Notes under the pieces: model-generated
Told to the model about the DNA's origin: nothing
Databases searched by the model: none
The model's input: only the letters and a program-made list of their open reading frames with translations
Shown here: one piece after another, positions 1 to 8,927 of the stretch
Layout: each line of letters begins with the position of its first letter
How positions within the stretch are numbered: position 1 is the first letter of the stretch
NCBI RefSeq assembly: GCF_008806775.1
Contig: NZ_WAEM01000002.1
Location: forward strand, 310,001 to 374,000
DNA length: 64,000 nt
Origin: Flavobacterium luteum
Lineage (GTDB): Bacteria; Bacteroidota; Bacteroidia; Flavobacteriales; Flavobacteriaceae
Direction: 5' to 3'
Position numbers and translations under genes: made by a program

Positions 1-1440
1 AAGCACTTCTTTTTTTCTGCCAGCCGATTTTATTTGAACTACTGGACCTTCTTCAATAAATAACCCAGCAATGTCTACAACTGTTTTTAAAGAACCTCCT
101 CCATCATCACGAACATCAACTATGATTCCACTAACGCCTTCTTTCTTTAATTTATCAACTTCAATAGCCATGTCTTTACCAGCATCTCTACCATCGTTGT
201 TCTCAAAATCGATATAGAACTTAGGCAAATAAATGATTCCGTATTTTAAACCATCTTTTTCAACCACGCTTGATTTTGCATATGTTTCTTCAATTTCAAC
301 AATATCTCTAATTATTGAAATTATTTTAATAGTTCCATCAACTTTTTTTACGGTAAGTCGAACTTCGGTTCCTTTAGGTCCTTTTATTTTTTTTACTACA
401 TCGTCAAGATGCATTCCAACTACTTCTACAGGCTCCTTATCTCCTTGAGCGACTTTCATGATAACGTCTCCAGCTTCCAACTCTTTTCCTCTCCATGCAG
501 GCCCACCTGATATTAATTCTGAAATTTCGGTGTAGTCATTTTTCTTTTGAAGTCTGGCTCCAATTCCTTCTAATTTACCACTTATACTAACATCAAACTG
601 CTCTTTTGCGTCTGGCGGAAAATAATTTGTATGAGGGTCAAAACGTGTTGCAATAGCATTAATGTATATAGAAAACCAGTCATTTCTTTCCAAATCTTCT
701 ACAAAATCATAGTATTCATTAAAAGATTTTAGTGAACTTTCTCTTGTTTCTTTTTCGAGTTGTTGAAAAGTTTTAATTGGACTTTTATCTGAATCTTTAT
801 TTTCTTTTTCGTCAGTACTATTATTACTATCCGTTAAAGATTTTAAAGGGCTCAAAGAATCGTCAGTCTCCTTTTTATCTTTATCCTTTACGACTCCATT
901 TTTTTTATCTTCTTGCATCTTTAATTTATCGGTCAAAGAAGAAAGAGTCGATAACTTAATTTGTTTTCTCCATTTCTCTTTCAACTCCTTAGAAGTTTTA
1001 GCAAAAGGCAAAATAGAATAATCGGTATTAAAATCCTCTTGAACAGAATAATCGAAAGGTTTGTCTAAAATTTCTTTATAAAAGGTTTTGCTTTCAGTAA
1101 GTCTCTTAACTAATCTATCGTAGGTTAAATTGAAAAAAGTTAAATCTTTATTCTTAATTTCATCGTCTAATTGCAATTCATATTTAGCAAATTCATCAAC
1201 ATCTGATTGTAAAAAAAATCGTTTTGAAGGGTCTAAAGCTTCAATATAATCTTTATAAACTCCTTTAGAAAAAGCATCATCAATAGCTGCAGGATCATAA
1301 TGACCTCGTTCTATTACAAAAGTCAATAACTCCAATAACAATTTATCTTTTTCAGGATCTTCCGTTTTTTTGGGGATAAAACTCCATAAACCAATGGAAA
1401 ATGCTATGGCTACAACTATTATTTTATAATTCCTTTTCAT
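1..1440 (-). CDS. prc: Tail-specific (C-terminal processing) protease Prc, N-terminal part, runs off window
   Basis: Periplasmic S41-family protease that degrades or trims proteins from their C-termini. The open frame starts at the ATG complementary to 1438-1440 and stays open to base 1, giving the first 480 codons. An N-terminal membrane or signal segment (MKRNYKIIVVAIAFSIGLW) is followed by the helical N-terminal domain usual in Prc. A Lys/Asp/Ser-rich charged stretch lies around residues 180-220. A PDZ domain covers roughly residues 275-360 (GIGARLQ and AWRGKELEAGDVI are visible). The S41 core then begins, with a VDVRDDGGGSL stretch near residue 440. The catalytic Ser-Lys dyad would lie beyond the window edge, so activity cannot be judged. 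Flavobacterial Prc proteins are usually about 700 residues, so roughly a third is missing. The gene diverges from surE. The family call is secure. Confidence 0.9.
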   Translation of the reverse strand, partial: MKRNYKIIVVAIAFSIGLWSFIPKKTEDPEKDKLLLELLTFVIERGHYDPAAIDDAFSKGVYKDYIEALDPSKRFFLQSDVDEFAKYELQLDDEIKNKDLTFFNLTYDRLVKRLTESKTFYKEILDKPFDYSVQEDFNTDYSILPFAKTSKELKEKWRKQIKLSTLSSLTDKLKMQEDKKNGVVKDKDKKETDDSLSPLKSLTDSNNSTDEKENKDSDKSPIKTFQQLEKETRESSLKSFNEYYDFVEDLERNDWFSIYINAIATRFDPHTNYFPPDAKEQFDVSISGKLEGIGARLQKKNDYTEISELISGGPAWRGKELEAGDVIMKVAQGDKEPVEVVGMHLDDVVKKIKGPKGTEVRLTVKKVDGTIKIISIIRDIVEIEETYAKSSVVEKDGLKYGIIYLPKFYIDFENNDGRDAGKDMAIEVDKLKKEGVSGIIVDVRDDGGGSLKTVVDIAGLFIEEGPVVQIKSAGRKKEVL

Positions 1441-1564
1441 ATATTGAATAATAACATTCATTAAATTTTTAACCAAATTACACAAAAAATCATGCCAAGT
1501 AATTCTTTAGCTTCCTAATTTTTTGTTAAAGATAGTAATTTACAAACATCCTAACAAAAAAGCT

Positions 1565-1572
1565 TATTTTTG
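1565..1572 (+). promoter_or_regulatory. Candidate -7 element (TATTTTTG) upstream of surE
   Basis: TATTTTTG matches the Bacteroidota TAnnTTTG -7 consensus and lies about 65 bases before the surE ATG. No convincing TTTG -33 box at 17-19 bases is visible, so this is only a moderate call. A second, poorer TAATCTTTG lies at 1584-1592. Confidence 0.4.
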
Positions 1573-1636
1573 TACCGTTATTTTAATCTTTGCACCTAAA
1601 ATAAGAGCCCTTTGTGATTTTAACTTCAAATTAATA

Positions 1637-2416
1637 ATGAAAAAACCATTAATATTAGTAACAAATGACGACGGTATTTCTGCTCCTGGAATAAGAAGTC
1701 TAATAGATGTCATGTCAGAAATTGGAGAAGTCGTCGTGGTTGCTCCAGACAAACCTCAAAGCGCAATGGGTCATGCTATAACCATAAACAATACATTATT
1801 CTTAAATAAAGTATCAAAATCAAATGCAGCAATAACAGAATACAATTGTTCGGGAACACCCGTTGATTGTGTAAAGTTAGCTGTAAATGAAATTTTTCAT
1901 AGAAAACCAGATTTGTGTGTTTCAGGAGTTAACCATGGCTCTAACTCGTCTATAAATGTTATCTATTCAGGAACAATGAGTGCTGCAGTTGAAGCTGGTA
2001 TTGAAGGTATTCCTGCCATAGGATTTTCATTATTAGATTACGAATGGGATGCCGATTTTGAACCTATCAAATCCTTTATTAAAAAAATTACTATCGAAAC
2101 TTTAACAAAGGGATTGCCTATAGGAGTAGTTTTGAACGTGAATTTCCCTAAACTCAAAGAACATGAAATTAAAGGAATTAGAATCTGTAGGCAAGCAAAA
2201 GCATTGTGGGTAGAAAAATTTGATAAACGAAAAACACCGCAGGGCAAAGATTATTACTGGCTTACAGGTGAATTTGTGAACGAAGACAAAGGAGAAGACA
2301 CTGATGAATGGGCTTTGGCAAATGGTTATGTTTCTGTAGTTCCAGTTCAATTCGATATGACTGCGCATCACAGCATTCAGCATCTAAACACTTGGAATCT
2401 AAATGAGAAAAATTGA
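1637..2416 (+). CDS. surE: 5'/3'-nucleotidase SurE
   Basis: Divalent-metal-dependent nucleoside 5'-monophosphate phosphatase (survival protein SurE), cytoplasmic. The protein is 259 residues from the ATG at 1637. The frame is open further upstream to 1523, but those codons cross the candidate promoter and do not look like SurE, so the internal ATG was chosen. Family hallmarks are visible: LVTNDDGISAPGI at the N-terminus (metal-binding Asp pair), SGVNHGSNS (metal-binding Asn loop) and YSGTMSAAVEA. Length is typical. Its last 14 bases overlap the next small membrane-protein gene, and lpxB follows, so the three are probably co-transcribed. The function call is firm; the physiological substrate is not known from sequence. 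Confidence 0.93.
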   Translation: MKKPLILVTNDDGISAPGIRSLIDVMSEIGEVVVVAPDKPQSAMGHAITINNTLFLNKVSKSNAAITEYNCSGTPVDCVKLAVNEIFHRKPDLCVSGVNHGSNSSINVIYSGTMSAAVEAGIEGIPAIGFSLLDYEWDADFEPIKSFIKKITIETLTKGLPIGVVLNVNFPKLKEHEIKGIRICRQAKALWVEKFDKRKTPQGKDYYWLTGEFVNEDKGEDTDEWALANGYVSVVPVQFDMTAHHSIQHLNTWNLNEKN

Positions 2417-2675
2417 TTTGCTTTTAGGTATATTTATGGCAATTGTTGCGGCTATTCTTGGTAGTTTTATTTTTATTGAAGCCTTTACTAATTATTCCTT
2501 TTTAGAAGGTTTTGAAATTATGAAATCTCAAAGAGAATTAGGCAAGATCATTACTCTAGGCTCAATATTAAACATAATAGTCTTTTTTACTCTACTCAAA
2601 CTAGATAAAGAATTAATGGCTAGAGGTGTTGTTTTAGGAACCATTCTTTTAACTATTGTAACTTTGTTTGTCTAA
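2403..2675 (+). CDS. Small hydrophobic membrane protein, unknown function
   Basis: A 90-residue protein with three likely membrane helices, around residues 5-27, 47-65 and 72-90, separated by short charged loops (KSQRELGK, KLDKELMARG). It begins inside the surE stop region in another frame (14-base overlap) and is followed 34 bases later by lpxB, which indicates translational coupling within a surE-x-lpxB transcript. I recognise no catalytic motif. A small membrane protein at this position between surE and lpxB may be conserved in flavobacteria, but that is recollection and not shown here. Real gene likely; function unknown. Confidence 0.72.
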   Translation: MRKIDLLLGIFMAIVAAILGSFIFIEAFTNYSFLEGFEIMKSQRELGKIITLGSILNIIVFFTLLKLDKELMARGVVLGTILLTIVTLFV

Positions 2676-2709
2676 ATTAAATTCAAAAACTAACACTTTT
2701 TTTATTGAA

Positions 2710-3822
2710 ATGAAATACTATATTATTGCTGGAGAAGCTTCTGGAGACTTACATGGTTCAAATTTAATGAAAGCATTATATCAAGAAGATAACAATGCTA
2801 ATATTCGGTTTTGGGGTGGCGATTTAATGAAAACTGTTGGTGGAACTTTGGTAAAACACTACAGAGAATTAGCTTTTATGGGATTTATTGAAGTGATTTT
2901 CAATTTAAAAACCATTGTAAACAATATCAAATTTTGTAAAAAAGACATTTTAGATTTCAATCCTGATGTAATTGTGTTTATTGATTACCCTGGTTTTAAT
3001 ATGCGTATTGCAAAGTGGGCTAAGGCAAAGGGTATAAAAACGCATTATTACATTTCGCCACAAATTTGGGCTTGGAAAGAAAATCGCATTGAAGCCATAA
3101 AACGCGATTTTGATAAACTTTATGTTATTTTGCCTTTTGAAAAAGATTTCTACGAAAAAAAGCATGGTTTTGTAGTAGAGTTTGTTGGGCATCCATTAAT
3201 AGATGCTATTCATAATCGAAAAGCTATTGAAGTCGATACATTTATAAGAGAAAACAAACTAGAAGAAAAACCAATTATTGCTGTTCTTCCAGGAAGTAGA
3301 AAACAAGAAATTACCAAAATGCTTTCTGTTATGTTAAGTGTTGTAGATGATTTTCCTAATCATCAATTTGTTATTGCTGGCGCACCTAGCCAAGAATTCG
3401 GCTTTTACGAGCAATTTTTGAAAACCAAAAACGTGCATTTTATTGCAAATAAAACCTATGATTTGTTGAGTCATTCCACAGCGGCATTAGTTACGTCTGG
3501 AACTGCAACATTAGAAACCGCATTATTTAAAGTTCCTGAAGTTGTTTGTTATAAAGGAAGTTGGGCTTCGTATCAAATTGCAAAGCGAATCATTACTTTA
3601 AAATACATTTCTCTTGTAAATTTAATCATGGACAAAGAGGTGGTTACTGAATTGATTCAGGAAAAATGCAACTGTAAAAATCTGAAAATCGAATTGCAAA
3701 AACTACTTGAACCCAATCATAGAAAACAACTCTTAGAACAATATGAAATTTTAGAATCAAAACTAGGGGGAACCGGCGCAAGCGAAAAAACCGCAAAGTT
3801 AATTGTACGAAACCTATCGTAA
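2710..3822 (+). CDS. lpxB: Lipid-A-disaccharide synthase LpxB
   Basis: GT19 glycosyltransferase that condenses UDP-2,3-diacylglucosamine with lipid X to form lipid A disaccharide 1-phosphate, at the cytoplasmic face of the inner membrane. The 370-residue protein starts at the ATG at 2710 with MKYYIIAGEASGDLHG, the canonical LpxB N-terminus. The frame extends to a TTG at 2668, but those extra residues are not LpxB-like and overlap the preceding gene's stop. Further motifs: YPGFNMRIAKWAK, YYISPQIWAWKENR, FVGHPLID, LPGSRKQEI and SGTATLETAL. Length is normal for the family. This gene supports the Gram-negative envelope implied by lptC elsewhere in the window. Confidence 0.95.
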   Translation: MKYYIIAGEASGDLHGSNLMKALYQEDNNANIRFWGGDLMKTVGGTLVKHYRELAFMGFIEVIFNLKTIVNNIKFCKKDILDFNPDVIVFIDYPGFNMRIAKWAKAKGIKTHYYISPQIWAWKENRIEAIKRDFDKLYVILPFEKDFYEKKHGFVVEFVGHPLIDAIHNRKAIEVDTFIRENKLEEKPIIAVLPGSRKQEITKMLSVMLSVVDDFPNHQFVIAGAPSQEFGFYEQFLKTKNVHFIANKTYDLLSHSTAALVTSGTATLETALFKVPEVVCYKGSWASYQIAKRIITLKYISLVNLIMDKEVVTELIQEKCNCKNLKIELQKLLEPNHRKQLLEQYEILESKLGGTGASEKTAKLIVRNLS

Positions 3823-3844
3823 ATCCGTTTTAAATTTAATTTCC

Positions 3845-3853
3845 TAAATTTGC
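3845..3853 (+). promoter_or_regulatory. Candidate -7 element (TAAATTTGC) for the NlpC/P60 gene
   Basis: TAAATTTGC fits TAnnTTTG. Transcription would start a few bases downstream, which places the TTG at 3850 inside the promoter and argues for the later TTG at 3868 as translation start. The -33 box is weak (a TTTTAA-type stretch near 3828). Confidence 0.5.
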
Positions 3854-3867
3854 AAAAAATTATTGTT

Positions 3868-4491
3868 TTGAAAAACATTGCCCTTTTCCTAATTCTTGTC
3901 ATCTTTTTATATTCTTGTAAGTCAAAATCTAATATCATTACTTCAAAAATCGAAGCAGAAAAAAGAGGAATATATAGCTTGCCACAATCTAAAAAAGTAA
4001 TTGCAAAAAATGACAAGACTACTAAACCTTCTGAACCCAAATCAACAAAAAAATCAAAACTTAACGAAAAAAACGAGGATGATTATGTTGTTTCCGATGA
4101 CGACACGAGCTATTTGATAAAACAATTAATCAATACAGCAGCTGCAAATCTTGGTGCCAATTATAAACCAGGAGGAACCACGTCAGAAGGTTATGATTGC
4201 TCTGGATTGATGTATGCTACCTTTAAAAAATTTGATATTATTTTGCCTCGATCCTCAGTAGATATGGCGAAAATAGGGGATAAAATAAGTACCGATGCTA
4301 TAAAAAAAGGCGATCTCATTTTCTTTAAAACCAATGGTCGAAACGTAATTAATCATGTGGGGATGGTTATTGAAATAAACGATGATGAAATAAAATTTAT
4401 TCACTCTTCCACACAAAAAGGAGTTATTATTTCCTCTACTAAAGAACCGTATTACGAAAAATCTTTTAGTCAAGTAAATAGAATTTTATAA
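3868..4491 (+). CDS. NlpC/P60 (C40) family lipoprotein, cell-wall peptidase
   Basis: Predicted outer-membrane-anchored peptidoglycan endopeptidase that cleaves D-Glu/meso-Dap type bonds. No ATG is available near the 5' end. TTG at 3868 is preferred because the upstream TTG at 3850 lies within a promoter-like TAAATTTGC. From 3868 the protein has 207 residues and starts with a hydrophobic stretch ending in a lipobox (FLYSC, Cys17). A Lys/Ser-rich linker follows, then the NlpC/P60 domain from about residue 85 on. The Cys-His-His catalytic set is visible: YDCSGL (Cys), NHVGMV (His) and FIHSS (His). It reads as an intact, single-domain hydrolase related to Spr/MepS. Start choice is the main uncertainty. 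Confidence 0.85.
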   Translation: MKNIALFLILVIFLYSCKSKSNIITSKIEAEKRGIYSLPQSKKVIAKNDKTTKPSEPKSTKKSKLNEKNEDDYVVSDDDTSYLIKQLINTAAANLGANYKPGGTTSEGYDCSGLMYATFKKFDIILPRSSVDMAKIGDKISTDAIKKGDLIFFKTNGRNVINHVGMVIEINDDEIKFIHSSTQKGVIISSTKEPYYEKSFSQVNRIL

Positions 4492-4570
4492 TAACACTAT
4501 ATTACTTGTTAAAATTGCTTATCTTAGTTTTTAATTTTTTCAATCGATTAAAAATTTAAGACTATTTAGC

Positions 4571-6595
4571 ATGAAAGTAATGCAATTTCCATTAGCAAAA
4601 ATTACAATTGCTTTTGTATTTGGAATATTAATGTCTTTTTATACAAATCCCAATCCTAAATTGGCATTCACTTTTCTTTTAATCTCTTTTTTATCCATTT
4701 GTATCACTTTACTTTTATCAAAAAAAGACTTCATACAAAAATTATACTTCGGATTTTCTCTCCTATTCCTGTCCTTTTTTATAGGATTTACTACTCAAGT
4801 CATTCACTCTGATATTTTTCAGAAAAGCAATTATGTTCATCAAATTAAAGATGACAAAAAAGAACATTTGCTGGAAATTGTACTACGAGAAAAATTGAAA
4901 AACTCAACTTTTAGCAATCGTTATATTGCTATTGTAAAAAAAATAGACAACATTGAGAGTTCAGGGAAAATCCTTATTAACATTTACAAAACTTCACTTT
5001 CAGAACAAATAAGAATAGGATCGAATTTACAAATTAAAGGGGCTGTATTTAAACACAAGTCAGCCAACAATCCTGATCAGTTTGATTATGGAAAGTATCT
5101 AACTAATAAATCAATTTTGGCACAAATGTTTGTTAGTGCTTACGATATAAAAATCAGTTCTGAAATAGATGAAGATATTTTTTACTACTCCAATCAACTT
5201 CGTAATAAAATAATACATAATTTAAGAAAAAGCGGCTTTAATAATGAAGAATTAAATGTAGTTGCAGCACTAATTTTGGGACAGCAACAAGATATCTCTC
5301 CAGAAATCTTACACGATTATCAGTTTGCAGGTGCTATTCATATTTTATCGGTTTCTGGATTGCATATCGGTTTTATTTTACTTTTTATTACTTTTTTGCT
5401 GCAGCCGCTACCTAAAAATAATTTTGGCTCCTATATAAAATTAAGTATTATTCTATTTTCGTTATGGGGATTTGCATTTCTTGCTGGTTTATCGCCAAGT
5501 GTGATTCGTTCTGTAACAATGTTTTCATTTGTAGCTATTGGAATGTGTTTAAAAAGAAAAACAAATGTCTTTCATACATTATTAGCATCTCTATTTTTCA
5601 TTCTGCTTTTTGAACCTTCGTTTCTGTTTGATGTTGGTTTTCAATTGAGTTATGTTGCACTTTTTTTTATTCTTTGGTTGCAGCCTTTACTTTCAAGTAT
5701 TTGGACTCCAAAAAATAAAATTCAAAGCTATTTTTGGGATATTATTACAGTTTCATTTGCTGCACAAATTGGAGCTATGCCTTTGAGCATCTATTATTTT
5801 CATCAATTTCCCGGATTATTTTTTGTCACCAATTTAATAATTCTTCCTGCATTAGGAGTAATAATGGCATTAGGAGTTTTTGTAATGACTTTAGCCAGTT
5901 TTGATTATGTAAACCTTTTTTTTGCAAAAATTTTAGAATGGAGCATATTTCTTTTAAACAAAACGATAAATTGGGTAGCGTCATTTGAGCAATTCATTTT
6001 TCAAGATATTCCATTCAATTGGTATATGACCATTAGCTCCTATTTAGTAATTATTGCAATGGTTATTTGGTTTAAAAAACCCAACTATATTAAAATGGCA
6101 ATTACTTTAATCACAATATTACTATTTCAGGCAACTTGTTATATTTCGATTTGGAAAACGCAAAGTCAAAAAGAATTCATCGTTTTTAATATAAAAAAAG
6201 CAACTCTGATTGGAGAAAGGAATGGACAAAATTTGATTTTGTTTAGTAAAGATAGTATTCAAAACAATTCAATGCTGAAATCATATCAGGTTGCTAACTT
6301 TACCACATTAAAAACAATAAAAGCTTTACCAAATCTTGCTTATTTTAATGGTAAAAAAATTTTAATCATTGATAGTTTAGGCATTTTTTCTTTGAATAAA
6401 AAACCTAATGTTATCATACTAACACAATCACCAAAGTTAAATTTAGAAAGACTTTTTTTGAAAATGAAACCGCAACAAGTCGTTGCAGATGCTTCAAACT
6501 ATAAAACCTATATTAAAGTTTGGAAAAAGACTTGTATCAAATATAAAATCCCTTTTCACGCTACTGGCGAAAAGGGATTTTATAGATTAAATTAA
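4571..6595 (+). CDS. comEC: ComEC/Rec2-family DNA-uptake channel protein
   Basis: Polytopic inner-membrane protein of natural transformation that passes single-stranded DNA into the cytoplasm. It has 674 residues from the ATG at 4571 (another ATG at 4580 is possible). An N-terminal pair of helices and a DUF4131-like soluble domain (residues about 60-195) come first. The competence domain follows, with the family signature HILSVSGLHIGF near residue 257, AGLSPSVIRS, and about ten membrane helices to residue 510. The C-terminal 140 residues occupy the place of the metallo-beta-lactamase-like domain of longer ComEC proteins, but the HxHxDH metal motif is absent. Short forms of this kind occur in Bacteroidota. 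The 3' end carries a perfect inverted repeat (see terminator). Confidence 0.88.
   Translation: MKVMQFPLAKITIAFVFGILMSFYTNPNPKLAFTFLLISFLSICITLLLSKKDFIQKLYFGFSLLFLSFFIGFTTQVIHSDIFQKSNYVHQIKDDKKEHLLEIVLREKLKNSTFSNRYIAIVKKIDNIESSGKILINIYKTSLSEQIRIGSNLQIKGAVFKHKSANNPDQFDYGKYLTNKSILAQMFVSAYDIKISSEIDEDIFYYSNQLRNKIIHNLRKSGFNNEELNVVAALILGQQQDISPEILHDYQFAGAIHILSVSGLHIGFILLFITFLLQPLPKNNFGSYIKLSIILFSLWGFAFLAGLSPSVIRSVTMFSFVAIGMCLKRKTNVFHTLLASLFFILLFEPSFLFDVGFQLSYVALFFILWLQPLLSSIWTPKNKIQSYFWDIITVSFAAQIGAMPLSIYYFHQFPGLFFVTNLIILPALGVIMALGVFVMTLASFDYVNLFFAKILEWSIFLLNKTINWVASFEQFIFQDIPFNWYMTISSYLVIIAMVIWFKKPNYIKMAITLITILLFQATCYISIWKTQSQKEFIVFNIKKATLIGERNGQNLILFSKDSIQNNSMLKSYQVANFTTLKTIKALPNLAYFNGKKILIIDSLGIFSLNKKPNVIILTQSPKLNLERLFLKMKPQQVVADASNYKTYIKVWKKTCIKYKIPFHATGEKGFYRLN
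6545..6581. terminator. Bidirectional terminator-like inverted repeat inside the 3' end of comEC
   Basis: AAAATCCCTTTTC (6545-6557) and GAAAAGGGATTTT (6569-6581) form a perfect 13-bp stem with an 11-base loop. It lies within the last 17 codons of comEC and 19 bases beyond the stop of the convergent thioredoxin gene. T-runs flank both strands, so it can terminate both transcripts. Confidence 0.7.
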
Positions 6596-6599
6596 GAAT

Positions 6600-7064
6600 T
6601 TATCCTTTTGAAGTCAAAATTTGATTGGCATTTTCAATCCATTTAGAAGGACCTCCGGCTACATATCCTGTACTACCGATTTTATTAAAATTGATTTTTT
6701 CATCTGCTTTTTGAGGATTTGCTAGCCAAATAGTTGGATAACCTCTCACTTCAAAAAGTTGTTGTAATTGTGCGTTTTGACTTTGAATTTCGGGCTGTTG
6801 AGGAGATCTTCTCGGGAAATCAACCTCTACCAAAACCACATTTTCTTTTGCCCATGAGCTAAATTCTGGAGTTTTAAGCACTTCATTTTGTAAACGGATG
6901 CACCACCCGCACCAATCGCTTCCTGTAAAAAACAACAATAGTGGCTTTTTAGTTTTTAAAGCAACTTGAGTTGCCTTTTCTAAATTAGTTTCCCATTTTA
7001 ATTCTTGAGCCTGAACTGCCATAGAACCAATCACTAACAAAAGTATTAAACCTATTTTCTTCAT
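6600..7064 (-). CDS. Secreted thioredoxin-family protein (Thioredoxin_7 type)
   Basis: A 154-residue exported thiol-disulfide protein. A signal peptide (MKKIGLILLLVIGSMAVQAQ) precedes a thioredoxin fold with active site WCGWC in GSDWCGWCIRLQNEV near residue 50. The cis-proline loop is GYPTIWLANP. The shape (short segment, then SDWCGWC, then a long beta strand ending in EVDFP) is that of the DUF255/Thioredoxin_7 group common in Bacteroidota. It lies 48 bases downstream of the first POT transporter and is probably the last gene of the DPP-POT-POT-Trx transcript. It may protect or fold periplasmic or outer-membrane proteins of that operon, which is inference. The partner is unknown. Confidence 0.85.
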   Translation of the reverse strand: MKKIGLILLLVIGSMAVQAQELKWETNLEKATQVALKTKKPLLLFFTGSDWCGWCIRLQNEVLKTPEFSSWAKENVVLVEVDFPRRSPQQPEIQSQNAQLQQLFEVRGYPTIWLANPQKADEKINFNKIGSTGYVAGGPSKWIENANQILTSKG

Positions 7065-7112
7065 TTTTATCTTATTATTTAAAATTTAGTTTTCAAAAAC
7101 CGTGCCTTAAAT

Positions 7113-8918
7113 TCATCGGACACCATGCATTAATTTTTTTATAATTGGACCCATTATTATTGAAAAAGCAGCAACAACAAGAGAAATAATTGTTAACATC
7201 CAGAAAAAATAGCTCAATCCATGCTCATTGGCAATGGTATCAATATTTTCTCCAAACATCCCTGCTCCTTTCATTCCAATAGCTACTGCAAGATACCAAA
7301 CTCCAAACATAAATGCAATCATTCTTGCTGGAACTAGCTTACTTACATAAGACAAACCTACTGGCGATATACACAATTCGGCCATTGTATGGAACAAATA
7401 TACTAAAATCAACCATATCATACTCACTGATGCTGTTTTTGCTCCTGGTAAAATACCGTTTGCTCCAAAAGCTACACAAGCCATACCTAAAGCCAATAAT
7501 CCCATACCAATTCCATACTTTAAATTGGCATTTGGATTGTATTTACTCTCCCACCATTTAGAAAACAAAGGTGCTAAAGTGATAATAAACAATGAGTTTA
7601 GTGTAGAAAACCAAGTTGCAGGAACTTCTGTTAAAGGCATTGTAACTTTATCAATTTTTAATAAAGATAATGTATCATCTGATAAAGATAAATATCCTGC
7701 GGTATAATAATCTTTTGCTAACATCCAGATGGCGATTGCCCATATAATTACAAAACTTATACTTAAAATGATATTGGCAATTGCATAATTTTTGAATGTT
7801 TGTTTAAATAATAAGTACAAAACCCATGTAATTATGGCCAATGGCAATATGGTTATTAATGAATTGATGATTAAAAAAGTTACACTCCAATTCCCTTCTA
7901 AAACCCTATTAGTGTAGTCGTTTGCAAAAATGGTCAAGCTGTTTGGTGACTGCTCAAAAATTGCCCAAAAGAAAATAGTAAGAAAAGCGAAAAATGTAAC
8001 TGCAATAAGTTTTTCTTTAGTGATTTGAGAATATTGTGTAAATCGATACATTAATAACCCTATGAATAATGATAAAGCGGTAACAATAGCAATTGAATTT
8101 CCGTTTTCGCCCAGAAAACCAAATACATTTACTTTTCCTCCAGAAATTTTTGAGGCAGGATCGTTTAAAATCCATAACAATCCTAAAAGACAAGTTATAG
8201 CTATTACTACTAATTGTATTGGCGTAAAAGGATTTCTCTTATCAGTATCAGAAGCTTCGGCTTTTGCTTTACTATCAGCATTTGGTTTTAAACCAATATC
8301 TCCGAATATGTTTTGAGACAACCAAAATTGTAAAGTACCGAAAAACATAAAAATTCCGGCTAAACCAAAACCATAACTCCAACCTACTTTTTCTCCGAGA
8401 TAGCCACAAAGTAAAATTCCAAAAAAAGCTCCAGCATTAACACCCATATAAAATAAAGTATAGGCTCCATCTTTTTTCTCAGGTCTGTCTTTATACATTT
8501 CTGAAACAATAGAAGTCATGTTTGGTTTAAAAAATCCGTTTCCAAAAACCAATAATACCAATCCTAAATAAATTGAAAAATGGGTTTCTAACGCCATTGA
8601 AGCATGACCAAGAGTCATTAGAGTTGCTCCCAAAACAATAGCCCAACGAAAACCAATAACTTTGTCAGCGAAATATCCGCCTAACATAGTTGACAAATAA
8701 ACCAATCCTACATAGGAACCAAATAAAGCTGAAGCATTTTCACGAGTCCATTCCCAACCACCGTCAACTGCCGATGTTGTCAAGAATAATATCAATAAAG
8801 AACGCATTCCGTAGAATGAAAATCGCTCCCACATTTCGGTAAAAAACAATACAAATAATCCGGCAGGATGACCTAGAACGGGATTTTTAAAAAACTGATC
8901 AGTTGAGTTTTGAGTCAT
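7113..8918 (-). CDS. POT-family proton/oligopeptide symporter (first copy, 601 aa)
   Basis: Inner-membrane major-facilitator protein importing di- and tripeptides with protons (PTR2/POT family). Features: FFTEMWERFSFYGMRSLLILF in helix 1, which carries the POT ExxER-type proton-coupling motif (EMWERFSFYG), GFFKPNMTSIVSEMY, and the PTR signature FYMGVNAGAFFG. The FWAIFEQSPNSLTIFA helix and the SPVGLSYVSKLVP motif are also present. About 14 helices are predicted from hydrophobic segments. At 601 residues it is longer than its neighbour because of extra helices in the middle and a loop around residues 215-230. It begins 9 bases after the stop of the second POT gene, so both copies and the upstream DPP-IV-like peptidase form one operon. 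Substrate preference between the two copies cannot be read from sequence. Confidence 0.93.
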   Translation of the reverse strand: MTQNSTDQFFKNPVLGHPAGLFVLFFTEMWERFSFYGMRSLLILFLTTSAVDGGWEWTRENASALFGSYVGLVYLSTMLGGYFADKVIGFRWAIVLGATLMTLGHASMALETHFSIYLGLVLLVFGNGFFKPNMTSIVSEMYKDRPEKKDGAYTLFYMGVNAGAFFGILLCGYLGEKVGWSYGFGLAGIFMFFGTLQFWLSQNIFGDIGLKPNADSKAKAEASDTDKRNPFTPIQLVVIAITCLLGLLWILNDPASKISGGKVNVFGFLGENGNSIAIVTALSLFIGLLMYRFTQYSQITKEKLIAVTFFAFLTIFFWAIFEQSPNSLTIFANDYTNRVLEGNWSVTFLIINSLITILPLAIITWVLYLLFKQTFKNYAIANIILSISFVIIWAIAIWMLAKDYYTAGYLSLSDDTLSLLKIDKVTMPLTEVPATWFSTLNSLFIITLAPLFSKWWESKYNPNANLKYGIGMGLLALGMACVAFGANGILPGAKTASVSMIWLILVYLFHTMAELCISPVGLSYVSKLVPARMIAFMFGVWYLAVAIGMKGAGMFGENIDTIANEHGLSYFFWMLTIISLVVAAFSIIMGPIIKKLMHGVR

Positions 8919-8927
8919 AGTATTTTT

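Noticed and set aside
777..959. Short open frame on the plus strand inside the protease gene
   Set aside because: Antisense to the Lys/Asp/Ser-rich segment of Prc, which is continuous through the region.
3850..3867. Upstream TTG start of the NlpC/P60 gene at 3850
   Set aside because: The TTG lies within the promoter-like TAAATTTGC, so it would not be transcribed; TTG at 3868 fits a normal lipoprotein leader.
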